The notes under the pieces: model-generated
Database searches by the model: none
Seen by the model: only the letters and a program-made list of their open reading frames with translations
Told to the model about the DNA's origin: nothing
Part shown: positions 8,921 to 18,125 of the stretch, in pieces
Layout of the letters: every line of letters begins with the position of its first letter
Position numbering within the stretch: the first letter of the stretch is position 1
Position numbers and translations under genes: made by a program
Source of the DNA: an uncultured Eubacteriaceae bacterium
Lineage (GTDB): Bacteria > Bacillota > Clostridia > Peptostreptococcales > Anaerovoracaceae
Length of the DNA stretch: 64,000 bases
Assembly (NCBI GenBank): GCA_903789635.1
Contig: CAIFEY010000001.1
Span: 124,001 to 188,000, forward strand
Direction of reading: 5' to 3'

Positions 8921-10741
8921 ATGTTTCATATAAATATTCCGTCGCTGGAGAGGGAAATTACCTGTGAGGCGGGCGAAAACCTGATGCAGGTGCTGCTGAG
9001 AAATCAGATCTACGTGGATAACGCGTGCAGCGGAAAGGGGCTCTGCGGGAAGTGCAGGGTCCGCATTCTGCAGCAGGAGGGTGACCAGCCGCTCGGGTTT
9101 ACGGATGAGGAAGTTCATCTTTTGTCGGAAAAGGAAAGGGAAGAGGGCGTGCACATCTGCTGCATGATGGACGTGCAGCAGGACCTGACGGTCGCGCCGA
9201 TGCAGAAGGAGAAGAAGACGGAGGTCCTCGCGGGCGGTTACACGCCGGAGTTCGCGCACTGCCCGGACACGAGGAAGATCTCGGTCGAGATCGAGGCGCC
9301 GTCGCTGGAGACGCAGACGCCGTTCGAGGAGCTGCTGATGGAGAAGACCGGGGCTGAGTCCGTGGATCCGCTGGCGCTGCCTGCGGGCGGAAGGATGCCG
9401 GGGACGTATACGGCGGTTCTGCATAAGGATCGTGTAATTGCGATCGAGGAAGGCGACACAACGGAACGTCTGTACGGTGCGGCCGTCGACATCGGAACGA
9501 CGACGGTCGTCTGCTCGCTGGTCGACCTGCACACCGGAGAGATCCTCGCCGACGCGTCGCAGGTGAACGCGCAGAAGCACTTTGGACAGGACGTACTGAG
9601 CCGTATCACCTATGAGATGGAAAACCCGGAAACGGGCGCAGGAGAGCTTCAGAAGGCCATTTCCGAGTCGATCATGGGCATGCTGGGTGAGGCGTGCCGC
9701 AAGGCGGACGTCAAGCTGACGGAGATTTACGAGATTTCCGTCGCGGCGAACTGCACGATGATGCACTTGCTGCTCGGCGTGGACGCGCGTCCGCTCGGCC
9801 GTTCGCCGTATGCTCCGGTCTTTACGGCGGCAAAGGACATCCCGGCCGCTTCCATCGGCATTCACGCGGCGCGGGGGGCAAGGCTCTACGCACTGCCGTC
9901 CGTCTCGGCGTATATCGGTGCAGACATCGTCGCCGGTGCGAGGGTCTGCGACCTGGTTCACCAGAACGGCAACGTCCTGTTCATCGACATCGGAACGAAC
10001 GGCGAGATCGTGCTGTCCAACCACGGGAAGCTGCTCTGCTGCTCCTGTGCGGCGGGACCGGCGCTCGAGGGAATGAACATCAGCTCCGGCATGCGCGCTG
10101 AGGAGGGCGCGGTCGAGGACGTCCAGATCCTGGAGGATCACGTGGACCTGAAGACGATCGGCGGCACCGATCCGGCGGGACTCTGCGGAAGTGGAATCCT
10201 CGCGGCGATCCGCGAGCTGCTGAAGGCGGGAATCGTGAAGAAGAGCGGCGCGTTCGTGAAGGCGGGCCACTTCCCTGAGGAGGACTTCCGCGCGGAGCGT
10301 CTGAAGGTCGACGAGGACGGCAAGCGCTCGTTCCTGCTGTCGACGGCGCCGCACGAGATCCAGGTCACCCAGAGCGACGTGCGCCAGGTTCAGCTCGCTA
10401 AGGGCGCGATTTTGTCCGGATTCGAGGCGCTCCTGCGCAAGGCGGGAATCGGCATGGCCGACCTCGACGAGGTCCTGATCGCCGGCCAGTTCGGCGCGCA
10501 CCTCCCGGCGGAGAGCCTGACCGGAACCGGCATCCTGCCGGAAGAGGTCAGCGACCGCCTGAAGTACGTCGGAAACACGTCCCGTACAGGCGCGTACATG
10601 GCGCTGATGTCCGGCGAGGTGAAGCAGCAGGTCGAGACACTGTCCCACGAGATGGACTACATGGAGCTCGGCGCTACCGAGAACTACGAGCAGCTGTTCA
10701 CCAAGTGCCTGATGTTCCCTTCGAACAGGAAGCGTAAGTAA
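8921..10741 (+). CDS. Corrinoid activation protein (RACo/RamA-like [2Fe-2S] ASKHA ATPase)
   Basis: A 606-residue protein from ATG 8921 (the track start at 8882 lacks a good ribosome-binding site). The N-terminal ferredoxin domain has Cys36-x5-Cys42-x2-Cys45 plus a Cys near residue 80, typical of a plant-type [2Fe-2S] cluster. From about residue 180 the actin-like fold begins, with AAVDIGTTTVVCSLVD and LFIDIGTNGEIVLSNHG phosphate loops and a C-terminal AGQFGAHLPAESLTGTGILPE. Such proteins use ATP to reduce inactive Co(II) corrinoid proteins to Co(I), restarting methyl transfer. It heads a module whose corrinoid partner is at 14145. Confidence 0.88.
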   Translation: MFHINIPSLEREITCEAGENLMQVLLRNQIYVDNACSGKGLCGKCRVRILQQEGDQPLGFTDEEVHLLSEKEREEGVHICCMMDVQQDLTVAPMQKEKKTEVLAGGYTPEFAHCPDTRKISVEIEAPSLETQTPFEELLMEKTGAESVDPLALPAGGRMPGTYTAVLHKDRVIAIEEGDTTERLYGAAVDIGTTTVVCSLVDLHTGEILADASQVNAQKHFGQDVLSRITYEMENPETGAGELQKAISESIMGMLGEACRKADVKLTEIYEISVAANCTMMHLLLGVDARPLGRSPYAPVFTAAKDIPAASIGIHAARGARLYALPSVSAYIGADIVAGARVCDLVHQNGNVLFIDIGTNGEIVLSNHGKLLCCSCAAGPALEGMNISSGMRAEEGAVEDVQILEDHVDLKTIGGTDPAGLCGSGILAAIRELLKAGIVKKSGAFVKAGHFPEEDFRAERLKVDEDGKRSFLLSTAPHEIQVTQSDVRQVQLAKGAILSGFEALLRKAGIGMADLDEVLIAGQFGAHLPAESLTGTGILPEEVSDRLKYVGNTSRTGAYMALMSGEVKQQVETLSHEMDYMELGATENYEQLFTKCLMFPSNRKRK

Positions 10742-10864
10742 TAGATAGTAAGCAAACGGCCGATGGGGCGCGCTTTGCCTGGAATTTAACAATATTAACC
10801 TTGGGCAAAGCACAGATGGCGAAACCAAGGGCTTCGGAAGTGCTGCGTGAGTCCGGAGCGGCAG

Positions 10865-10905
10865 TCACGGCAGGCTTTCAGCACCGGATGGATTTTGTCC
10901 GCGCG
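10865..10905 (+). repeat. Dispersed intergenic repeat, copy A
   Basis: TCACGGCAGGC ... CCGGATGGATTTTGTCCGCGCG in the gap after the RACo gene. It is closely similar to the copy at 39214. See the finding on the TTTGTCYG family. Confidence 0.55.
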
Positions 10906-10962
10906 CGCCCCGGCGGATATATAAACTAAGAGCATGAGAATCAGAAGAATATAGGAGAATGA

Positions 10963-12021
10963 ATGATGGAATCGAATAATCTGGAGAAACAGGAATTCAC
11001 CCCGAAGAGCCGCCTGCACGCGATCCTGGACGGACGCCGCGTCGACCGCCCTGCATGCATCTGCCCGGGCGGCATGATGAACATGGTCACCGACGGCCTG
11101 CAGAAGGAAGCCGGCGTCGGCCTGCCGGAGGCGCACACGGACGCGCGCAAGATGGCAGACCTCGCGGAGGCCGTGATCAAGGACGGCATCTTCGAGAACT
11201 GCGGCGTCCCGTTCTGCATGACGGTCGAGGCCGAGGCGATGGGCGCCAAGATCACGCTCGGAAACAACCTCTTCGAGCCTCATGTCGTCGAGTACGCGAT
11301 GTCGGACGTCGACAACTACGCGGAGCTGAAGCCGATTGACTTAGAGAGCGGCCGCGCCAAGGTCGTCCTGGACGCGATCAAGATCCTGAAGGACGAGGTG
11401 AAGGACGCGCCGATCATCGGAAACCTCACCGGCCCGGTCAGCACGGCGGCTTCCCTGGTAGACCCAGAGAAGTTCTACATGCAGCTGCGCAGGAAGAACG
11501 AGAACGCGCACAAGGTCATGGACTTCGTCACGGAGCAGCTGATCAAGTTCGGCGTCGCCCAGGTCGAGGCGGGCGCTGACGTCATCACGATCGCGGATCC
11601 GTCCGGCACGGGCGAGATCCTGGGACCGAAGTACTTCACCGAGTTCGCGGTCGACTACATCAACAAGCTGACCGACGCCCTGCACGAGGCGGGCGCGGAG
11701 GTCATCGTCCACATCTGCGGCCAGATGAAGTACGTCTACGACCAGCTGAAGGACGTCCGCAGCGACGCGCTGAGCTTTGACGCGATCGTCTCCCTGCGTG
11801 AGGCGAGAAAGCACCTGCCGGGACGCGTCCTGATGGGCAACGTCAGCACGTTCGCGGTCGAGCTGACCGATCCGGACAACGTCGATTCCCTGACCAGGAA
11901 GTGCGTCGACAACGGCGCGGACATCGTCTCCCCGGCATGCGGACTGGGAATGGGCTCCCCGCTGCCGAACGTCAGGGCGATCCTCAAGGCTGTGCGCAGC
12001 ACGCCGGTATCCGAGGAGTAG
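10963..12021 (+). CDS. UroD-family (MtaA/MtbA-like) corrinoid methyltransferase
   Basis: A 352-residue TIM-barrel protein of the uroporphyrinogen decarboxylase superfamily. The zinc-ligand pattern of cobamide methyltransferases is visible: His-x-Cys in VIVHICGQ (about residue 250) and a later Cys in SPACGLGMGSPLPN (about residue 330). MtaA/MtbA move methyl groups between a corrinoid protein and a thiol; in a bacterium without coenzyme M the acceptor or donor is unknown. ATG 10963 has AGGAG 5 bases upstream; the adjacent ATG at 10966 is equally possible. It is in the same direction as the activator and the DUF1638 gene, which follows by 36 bases. Confidence 0.82.
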   Translation: MMESNNLEKQEFTPKSRLHAILDGRRVDRPACICPGGMMNMVTDGLQKEAGVGLPEAHTDARKMADLAEAVIKDGIFENCGVPFCMTVEAEAMGAKITLGNNLFEPHVVEYAMSDVDNYAELKPIDLESGRAKVVLDAIKILKDEVKDAPIIGNLTGPVSTAASLVDPEKFYMQLRRKNENAHKVMDFVTEQLIKFGVAQVEAGADVITIADPSGTGEILGPKYFTEFAVDYINKLTDALHEAGAEVIVHICGQMKYVYDQLKDVRSDALSFDAIVSLREARKHLPGRVLMGNVSTFAVELTDPDNVDSLTRKCVDNGADIVSPACGLGMGSPLPNVRAILKAVRSTPVSEE

Positions 12022-12057
12022 TTCGGACAAAATTCAATGGGGCTGGAAGGAAATGGA

Positions 12058-12765
12058 ATGACGAGAAACCTGAAACCGGAAAACACGATACTGATCGCCT
12101 GCTCGATGATGGAGGACGAGGTCGGCCGAGTGCTGGAGGAGCAGAACCTCCAGTACCCGGTCGTCTGGATGGAGCGCGGGTACCACAGCTACCCGGACAA
12201 GCTCCGCGCCGTCCTGCAGGAGCAGATCGACCTCGCGGAGGAGAAGCTGCCGAAGGACGAGTCCTCGAGCATCCTGCTCGCGTACGGGCTCTGCGGGAAC
12301 GGGACCGAGAGGCTCGTCTCCCACACGGCGACGCTGGCGATGCCGCGGTTCGACGACTGCATCAACACCCTGCTCTGCTGTGAGCCGCGCACCTGCCGCG
12401 CCATGGAGAAGGCCGGCGTCTACTATCTTACACGCGGCTGGACGCTGGACATGGGTGCCGTCCTGCAGTCGCACCAGAAACTGCTGGACAAGTTCGGCGA
12501 GAAGAAGACCGATCGGATCATGCGGATGATGTACGACGGCTACAAGCACGTGGCCGTGATCGACGACGGATGCTACGACACCGAGCCGATCTGCGAGTAC
12601 GCGGAGAAGTGCGCCGACCTGCTGAACGTCGACGCCGGGTGCGTGCCGGGCGGGACGTACATCTTAGAGAAGCTGATGACCGGCGGCTGGGACAGCGACA
12701 TCCTCGTGAAGAGGCCGGGCGAACAGGTTGAACAGGAAGACTTTTTCTACGAGTCGGTGCGGTAA
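12058..12765 (+). CDS. DUF1638 family protein
   Basis: About 235 residues. The family hallmarks are visible: an N-terminal ILIACSMMEDEV, then LLAYGLCGNGTERL and PRFDDCINTLLCCEPR, and a late DDGCYDTEPICEYAEKCA. The many conserved Cys and Asp suggest a metal or cofactor site. Its biochemical role is unknown to me. DUF1638 genes often sit with corrinoid methyltransferases, as here. I prefer ATG 12058 (GGAAGG 7 bases upstream) over the track's 12037. Confidence 0.8.
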   Translation: MTRNLKPENTILIACSMMEDEVGRVLEEQNLQYPVVWMERGYHSYPDKLRAVLQEQIDLAEEKLPKDESSSILLAYGLCGNGTERLVSHTATLAMPRFDDCINTLLCCEPRTCRAMEKAGVYYLTRGWTLDMGAVLQSHQKLLDKFGEKKTDRIMRMMYDGYKHVAVIDDGCYDTEPICEYAEKCADLLNVDAGCVPGGTYILEKLMTGGWDSDILVKRPGEQVEQEDFFYESVR

Positions 12766-12785
12766 TCCGCCCGGCTCTTTTTTTT
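12754..12785 (+). terminator. Possible terminator after the DUF1638 gene
   Basis: A short GC stem spanning the stop codon (GCGG-TAAT-CCGC) is followed by a run of T after GGCTC. The stem is weak but the T run is long. Confidence 0.45.
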
Positions 12786-12795
12786 CTGCGGCGGC

Positions 12796-12838
12796 CATCA
12801 GGGCGGGTGTGAACCTGGTCGGGCGCGGACTTTGTCCG
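12796..12838 (+). repeat. Dispersed intergenic repeat, copy B
   Basis: CATCAGGGCGGG with TTTGTCCG starting exactly 35 bases downstream, embedded in CGGAC-TTT-GTCCG, which can form a small hairpin. Remaining bases up to the next gene (12839-13032) are AT-richer toward 13000 but no clean promoter was found. Confidence 0.6.
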
Positions 12839-13032
12839 AGGAGGGACAAAGGCGAAATGGAACTGCAGACCGCGGGCTTCTGCAGCAGCCCACGGCCGAC
12901 CTGATGTCGATCGGTCAGCCGCTCGGTTACATATAGATAAAATGAATTAGAAGCGCCGGCAGAATCTCTGTAAAATATACTGAGTAAATACTGAATAATT
13001 GGAAGATCTGAAGATCTAAGGAGGCGACCAGA

Positions 13033-14145
13033 GTGTCCAGAAAGACAAAAGACGAGATGACGCCGAAGCAGCGCGCTGCGGCGATCGCAAACGGAGAAGA
13101 AGTGGACCGCATGCCGTGCAACCCGAACGTGGCGAACGGCGTGGCGAGAGTCTACGGATGTAAGATTTCAGAGTTCAATACCTCGGCCAAGACGCTGGCA
13201 GAGGCGCAGATTGCGGGCTACAGACGCTTCGGATACGACAGCGTCCGCGTATTCACCGACCTTTTCCCGTGGGCAGAGGCGATGGGCGCGGAGGTCACGA
13301 TGCCGGAGGACGACACGGTCGACCTGAAGACCCCGGCGATCAAGGATCCGGCGGACTATAAGAAGATCCATCCGCTGAATCCGTATAAGGACGGCAGGCT
13401 TCCGGTCCACCTGGACGCGATGAAGTACCTGATCGACGGCGTCGGCGACGAGGTGGGAATCTCCGCGGCGATCGTAGGCCCGTTCACGAACGCTTGCTTC
13501 CTGCTCGGCGTAGAGAACGTCCTCCGCTTCTGCTACAAGAACCCGGAGGCGGTGCATCATCTCTGCCAGGTATCGCTGGAATCGCTGATCGCCTACGCGG
13601 ACGCGGCAATCGATATCGGCCTCGGACCGACGATTTCCGAGCCGATGTCCTCCTGCACTGTCATCAGCCCTAAGATCTTCCGCGAGTTTTCCGCGCCGTA
13701 CCTGAAGCAGCTCGTCGACCACTTCAAGTCGAGGGACCGCGGCGTCGTCATGCACATCTGCGGTCAGACTGCTGATATCTGGGAAGATATCGCGGATATG
13801 GGCGTCGCCGGATTCTCCATCGACAACGTCGCGAGCATCGAGGAGTGCAAGAAGAAGATCGGAAACAAGACCAAGATCCTGGGAAACGTGAACCCGGGAA
13901 CGACGATGTACATGGGCACGCCGGCGGAAGTTCGCATGGCGACGCTGCAGTGCATCAAGGAAGGCTACGACTCCCCGAAGGGCTTCATGCCGATGTCCGG
14001 CTGCTCCCTCCCGGTGGAAACGCCGTTCGAGAATATCGACATGATGATGGACACCGTGCGCGAGCTCGGATACCCGGTTGACCCGGAGAAGCTGGACCGC
14101 ATGATGAAAGAGACTGAGGCGGAACTGGAAAAGGAGAAAGCATAA
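13033..14145 (+). CDS. UroD-family substrate:corrinoid methyltransferase
   Basis: A 370-residue second UroD-family TIM barrel, starting at GTG 13033 with AAGGAGG about 8 bases upstream. Zinc-site residues appear as HICGQ (about residue 238) and a Cys in MPMSGCSLP (about residue 320). Its stop overlaps the start of the corrinoid protein gene (TAATG), so the two are translationally coupled. This pairing suggests it is the methyltransferase that loads the corrinoid protein from the substrate, as MtvB/OdmB-type enzymes do in O-demethylases; the actual substrate cannot be read. It is clearly different in sequence from the UroD protein at 10963. Confidence 0.82.
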   Translation: MSRKTKDEMTPKQRAAAIANGEEVDRMPCNPNVANGVARVYGCKISEFNTSAKTLAEAQIAGYRRFGYDSVRVFTDLFPWAEAMGAEVTMPEDDTVDLKTPAIKDPADYKKIHPLNPYKDGRLPVHLDAMKYLIDGVGDEVGISAAIVGPFTNACFLLGVENVLRFCYKNPEAVHHLCQVSLESLIAYADAAIDIGLGPTISEPMSSCTVISPKIFREFSAPYLKQLVDHFKSRDRGVVMHICGQTADIWEDIADMGVAGFSIDNVASIEECKKKIGNKTKILGNVNPGTTMYMGTPAEVRMATLQCIKEGYDSPKGFMPMSGCSLPVETPFENIDMMMDTVRELGYPVDPEKLDRMMKETEAELEKEKA

Positions 14146-14807
14146 TGGCAAGGAGCAAGGAAGAACTGATCGCGGCGATGGGAAACGCCGTGCTGGAGAT
14201 GGAAGATGAAGAGGCCGCGGCCCTGGCGGAGGAATACGTCGAGGCGGGCTACGATGCGATGGAAGGCCTGACCGAGGGTCTGGCAAAGGGCATGAACCGG
14301 GCAGGAGAGCTCTACGAGGAGAAGGAATACTTCATCCCTGAGCTGCTGCTCTGTTCCGATGCGTTCTACGGAGCCGTCGACGTCCTCCGTCCGCACATCC
14401 AGAAGAAGACCGACAGCGGCGAGCAGATGACCGCCGTCATCGGCGTCGTCGAGGGAGACACCCACGACATCGGAAAGAACATCCTGAAGATCATGCTGGA
14501 GACCGAGGGATTCGACGTCTACGACCTCGGAAAGGACGTCCCGACGCAGAACTTCATCGATGCGGCCAGGGAGCACAACGCGGACTTCATCGGCATGTCC
14601 ACGCTGATGACCACGACAATGATCAAGATGAGTGAGATCATCCAGGAGCTGAAGAACAACGGCCTGCGCGACCGCGTCGTCGTCATGGTCGGCGGCGGCC
14701 CGATCTCCGAGGCCTACGCGGACAAGATCGGTGCGGACGGCTACGAGCCGGATGCGGCAAGCGCAGCGCGCCGCGCGCGCGAGCTCGTCCTCGCCCACCG
14801 TTCGTAA
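14145..14807 (+). CDS. Corrinoid (cobalamin-binding) methyltransferase protein
   Basis: A 220-residue MtaC/MtbC-type protein. The N-terminal four-helix cap covers residues 1-90. The Rossmann-like B12 domain carries the base-off ligand motif D105-T-H107-D-I-G110 in GDTHDIGKN, then GMSTLMTTT and VMVGGGPISEAYADKIGADGY. The methyl group is carried on cobalt between two methyltransferases. It overlaps the upstream UroD gene by one base. No MtrH-type tetrahydrofolate methyltransferase lies in the window, so the final acceptor enzyme must be elsewhere or be the protein at 10963. Confidence 0.93.
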   Translation: MARSKEELIAAMGNAVLEMEDEEAAALAEEYVEAGYDAMEGLTEGLAKGMNRAGELYEEKEYFIPELLLCSDAFYGAVDVLRPHIQKKTDSGEQMTAVIGVVEGDTHDIGKNILKIMLETEGFDVYDLGKDVPTQNFIDAAREHNADFIGMSTLMTTTMIKMSEIIQELKNNGLRDRVVVMVGGGPISEAYADKIGADGYEPDAASAARRARELVLAHRS

Positions 14808-14916
14808 CGCTGTACCGGAGCCGCGCATGGCAGATGCTCAGTGCCGCGCGCAGCCGCACGGTGAACGGTGACCGCAGCGAAACCCAATAAACCAACAATA
14901 CATAAACCAACAAAAA

Positions 14917-14961
14917 CGAAAATACCGAAGCAGGAATCACATTCCAGCTTCGGTATTTTCG
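14917..14961. terminator. Long palindromic hairpin, likely bidirectional terminator
   Basis: CGAAAATACCGAAGC pairs perfectly with GCTTCGGTATTTTCG, with a further GGAAT/ATTCC pairing inside. It ends the corrinoid module. The T tract is short (TTTT). Confidence 0.8.
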
Positions 14962-15608
14962 TCTGTAACTTTGTATCCTTCAATAATTTAGTGGAATAAG
15001 TAAATTTCGATACGCTGTTGTAACCTTCGATGTCTCAAAAAAGGAAAAAAGCAGCCATGCACTCCCACTGACGCAGAGTCGAACCTGTCTGCTTTCCCGT
15101 ATATGTCCATTTTGTATCCGTTTTCGGCGACCTGCCGCAGACAACCCCGATTTGTCATTGACCTGCCGCGTATATGCGGATTGCTAAAACGATCTTGATT
15201 ACGTATTTTATTCTACAATCTGAATGGAAATTCATCAAATTCATCTTTTCGATAGGTTGGAAGTGTTGGAAGTGCAGAGGTATTAATTTTATTCAGGGTT
15301 GATGCGGGACTTTGCACGCATGTTGTTATCTGGGTGTATAGAGATTTTCTATAGGATGGGGAGAGGCGGAAATACCGGTGTGCAGGGCAGTGAAAAGAAG
15401 CAGGCGTTGATATTTGTAGAAAACGAATCTGGGTGCACGCGCCCCAATCGGGCGGGCTTTATGATAGAATAGGAATCAGAAACTTTCATGGCGGTGAGGC
15501 TCAGGCTGAAGCCGCCTGTTACGTATATTACGCTGTTGCGCATACGGTGAAGAGGATGCGCATCTGAAGAAGACCGCCGCGGAAAGCGGCGCAGAGGTGA
15601 GGGAATAC
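14962..15608. other. Gene-free gap before pcrA
   Basis: About 650 bases, AT-richer than its surroundings between 14960 and 15250. It includes GCAGA-N10-TCTGC (around 15074) with a tRNA T-loop-like core on the minus strand, but no complete tRNA. The minus-strand ORF at 15349-15615 has no family look. A -10-like TAGAAT lies near 15465. Confidence 0.5.
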
Positions 15609-17822
15609 ATGGCAAAGTTAAATCCGAAGCAGCAGGAGGCAGTGGAGTACCTGGACGGGCCGCTGCTGATTTTAGCGGGAGCGGGGTCCGGGAAGACGAG
15701 CACGATGACGCACAGGATCGCGCACATGGTGGACTGCGGAATCGAGCCGTACCATATTCTGGCGGTGACGTTCACGAACAAGGCGGCGAACGAGATGCGG
15801 GAGCGTGTGGAACAGCTGATCGGGGACACGCGCGGGATGTGGATCATGACGTTCCACGCGATGTGCCTCAGGATCCTGCATAAGTACTGCGACCGGATCG
15901 GCTACGGCTCGCAGTTCTCTATCTACGACACGACGGACCAGAAGACGGTCGTGAAGAACATCATGAAGGAGCGCGGCATCAGCGACAAGGAGTATAAGCC
16001 CCAGTATCTTTTGTCGGCGATCAGTAACTGCAAGGAGAAGGCGCAGTCGCCGCAGGACTTTGCCGAAGTCTCGCTGGAGAGCGTGCGCAGCCGGGTCATC
16101 CACATCGTCTACGAGGAGTACGAGAAGCGACTGAAGGAGAACAACGCGATGGACTTTGACGACCTGCTCCTGAACTGCTGGCGCCTGCTGAACAGCGAGC
16201 CGGACGTGCTGGAGGAGTATCAGCAGCGGTTTAAGTACATCATGGTCGACGAGTACCAGGACACGAACCACATCCAGTACGAGCTCGTGACGATGCTCGC
16301 GAAGAAGAGCCGCAACATCTGCGTGGTCGGCGACGACGACCAGTGCATCTACCAGTGGCGAGGCGCGGACATCCGCAACATCCTGGACTTTGAGAAGGAT
16401 TTTCCGGAGACAAAGGTGATCAAGCTCGAGCAGAACTACCGCTCCGTCGGGAACATCCTGGCTGCTGCACACTCGGTCATCCAGAACAACACGGAGAGAA
16501 AGTCCAAGAAGCTCTGGACGGACCGTGAGCCGGGCGAGAAGGTACATTATTACCGACTGGACAACGATAAGGAGGAGGCGTCGTACGTGGCGCGCCAGAT
16601 CGCGTTCCTGGAGAAGGACGGGCGGAACTGGAATGACTTCGCGATCCTGTACCGAACCAACGCGCAGTCGCGTCTGTTCGAGGAGGCGATGAGCCGCGAG
16701 GGCATCCCGTACCGTGTCCTGTCGGGCATGCGCTACTATGACCGCAAGGAGATCAAGGACGCGATGGCGTACATGCGCCTCGTGGTCAATCCGGCGGACG
16801 ACCTGTCGGTGCAGCGCATCATCAACGAGCCTAAGCGCGGCGTCGGGGCCAAGACCTGGGAGAAGATCCGCGCGTTCGCGGCGGCCAGAAGGCAGAGCGT
16901 GCTGGAGGCGCTGGCGGACTCGGACGGCGAGGTCCTCGGGACGCTGCCGGGCAAGGCCTATGAGAAGGTCAGGGACATGGTGGGGTGCATCATGCTCTGC
17001 CGGCAGGAGAAGGATAACCTCAATGTTACGGATATCTTTGACCAATTGATGACCAAGACGGGCTACATGCCTGCCCTGGAGAACGAGCACACGACGGAGG
17101 CGGAGGGACGCCTGGACAACCTGATGGAGTTCAAGTCGGTCATCGCGGACTACGAGAGCAGTGCGGAGGAGCCTACGCTCGACGAGTTTATGGAGCAGCT
17201 CGCGCTGACGGCGGAGGTCGACAACTACAACGAGTCGGACGCCGCGGTCACGATGATGACGATGCACAGTGCCAAGGGGCTGGAGTTCCCGGTTGTGTTC
17301 ATGCCGGGCATGGAGGACGGCCTGTTCCCGGGAAGCCGCGCGTTCGACGACGAGAGCAAGATGGAGGAGGAACGCCGCCTCTGCTACGTCGGCATGACCC
17401 GCGCCAAGGAGCTGCTGTACCTGACGAGCGCCGAGGTGCGCACGCGCTACGGCCGCACGGACTATACGCGTGAGTCGCAGTTCATGAAGGAGCTGGACCC
17501 GAAGCTGGTCGAGGGCGACGCGGTGTTCCGCAAGAAGGCCGGAGATTCCAGCCTGGGCGTTTCGACGGGCAGCATCGACGGGTATTCCCGCCAGCCGGCC
17601 GCAAAGCCGTACGACGCGCTGAAATACGCCCGCATGGAGACGCGCAGGCACGCATCCTCATCGGCGGACTCCCTCGACCTGAACGCCGGCGACCACGTCA
17701 AGCACAGCAAGTTCGGCGAGGGTCTGGTCATCGAGGCGAGCGACAAGATCGTGACCGTCGCATTCGACTCCGTCGGCATCAAGAAGCTGGCGAGGGGCAT
17801 CGCGCCGCTGGAGAAGCTCTAG
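15609..17822 (+). CDS. pcrA: ATP-dependent DNA helicase PcrA/UvrD
   Basis: A 737-residue superfamily 1A helicase that unwinds DNA 3' to 5' in excision repair and in clearing stalled forks. Motifs in order: I GAGSGKTSTMTHR (about 25-37), II VDEYQDTNHIQ, III GDDDQCIYQWRGAD, IV LEQNYRS, V TMHSAKGLEFPVVF and VI ERRLCYVGMTRAKELL. The C-terminal GDHVKHSKFGEGLVIE is the PcrA tail that contacts RNA polymerase. ATG 15609 is preferred over the track's GTG 15597, which lies within the AGGTGAGGGA ribosome-binding region. It stands alone, upstream of ligA; a pcrA-ligA pairing is typical of Gram-positives. Confidence 0.95.
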   Translation: MAKLNPKQQEAVEYLDGPLLILAGAGSGKTSTMTHRIAHMVDCGIEPYHILAVTFTNKAANEMRERVEQLIGDTRGMWIMTFHAMCLRILHKYCDRIGYGSQFSIYDTTDQKTVVKNIMKERGISDKEYKPQYLLSAISNCKEKAQSPQDFAEVSLESVRSRVIHIVYEEYEKRLKENNAMDFDDLLLNCWRLLNSEPDVLEEYQQRFKYIMVDEYQDTNHIQYELVTMLAKKSRNICVVGDDDQCIYQWRGADIRNILDFEKDFPETKVIKLEQNYRSVGNILAAAHSVIQNNTERKSKKLWTDREPGEKVHYYRLDNDKEEASYVARQIAFLEKDGRNWNDFAILYRTNAQSRLFEEAMSREGIPYRVLSGMRYYDRKEIKDAMAYMRLVVNPADDLSVQRIINEPKRGVGAKTWEKIRAFAAARRQSVLEALADSDGEVLGTLPGKAYEKVRDMVGCIMLCRQEKDNLNVTDIFDQLMTKTGYMPALENEHTTEAEGRLDNLMEFKSVIADYESSAEEPTLDEFMEQLALTAEVDNYNESDAAVTMMTMHSAKGLEFPVVFMPGMEDGLFPGSRAFDDESKMEEERRLCYVGMTRAKELLYLTSAEVRTRYGRTDYTRESQFMKELDPKLVEGDAVFRKKAGDSSLGVSTGSIDGYSRQPAAKPYDALKYARMETRRHASSSADSLDLNAGDHVKHSKFGEGLVIEASDKIVTVAFDSVGIKKLARGIAPLEKL

Positions 17823-18017
17823 CGACGCTCCGCCCGTCTTCGACAAAGCACACCCGACCAGGTCCCGCGAGTGCGGGGAAAGAAGCGGACAGATGCATAC
17901 GGCGCCAGGTGCGCGGCACCAGACATCAGGATTATGCGCGGCGTCTGGCGCCCCGGATGATGCGCGCGGCGTCAGGGATCAGGCACCGGGCATCGTGAAG
18001 ATGCAGACGGTGTAAAA
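17823..18017. other. Gene-free, GC-rich gap between pcrA and ligA
   Basis: It contains an 8-bp inverted repeat (GGCGCCAG 17901 / CTGGCGCC 17945) and, at 17941, a 17-base string GCGTCTGGCGCCCCGGA found again at 39227. A degenerate minus-strand copy of the dispersed repeat (ACCTGGTCGGG ... CTTTGTCG) lies at about 17838-17866. Confidence 0.5.
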
Positions 18018-18059
18018 TTGACAAAGATTACGTTAATTATAAATAAATACGCTTATAAT
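18018..18059 (+). promoter_or_regulatory. Promoter of ligA
   Basis: A perfect TTGACA (18018) with TAAATA 16 bases on. A second -10-like TATAAT is at 18054. Confidence 0.65.
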
Positions 18060-18125
18060 AATTGGTAACAGTATGGATAACCGGAAGACGACCGGGAAAG
18101 GAATCAGCAGAAAGGGGAATTGAGC

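Noticed and set aside
8870-10828. 652-codon minus-strand ORF opposite the RACo gene, and similar long shadows opposite pcrA, uvrA, ligA and dnaX
   Set aside because: They are Arg/Leu/Val/Asp-rich antisense readings typical of GC-rich genes, and the plus strand has recognisable enzymes.
15060-15100. Minus-strand tRNA suggested by a GGTTCGACTC-like T-loop
   Set aside because: The flanking bases do not form a T stem, and no anticodon arm or acceptor stem could be built.
15349-15615. 88-codon minus-strand ORF upstream of pcrA
   Set aside because: No family resemblance, no ribosome-binding site, and it overlaps the pcrA 5' end.
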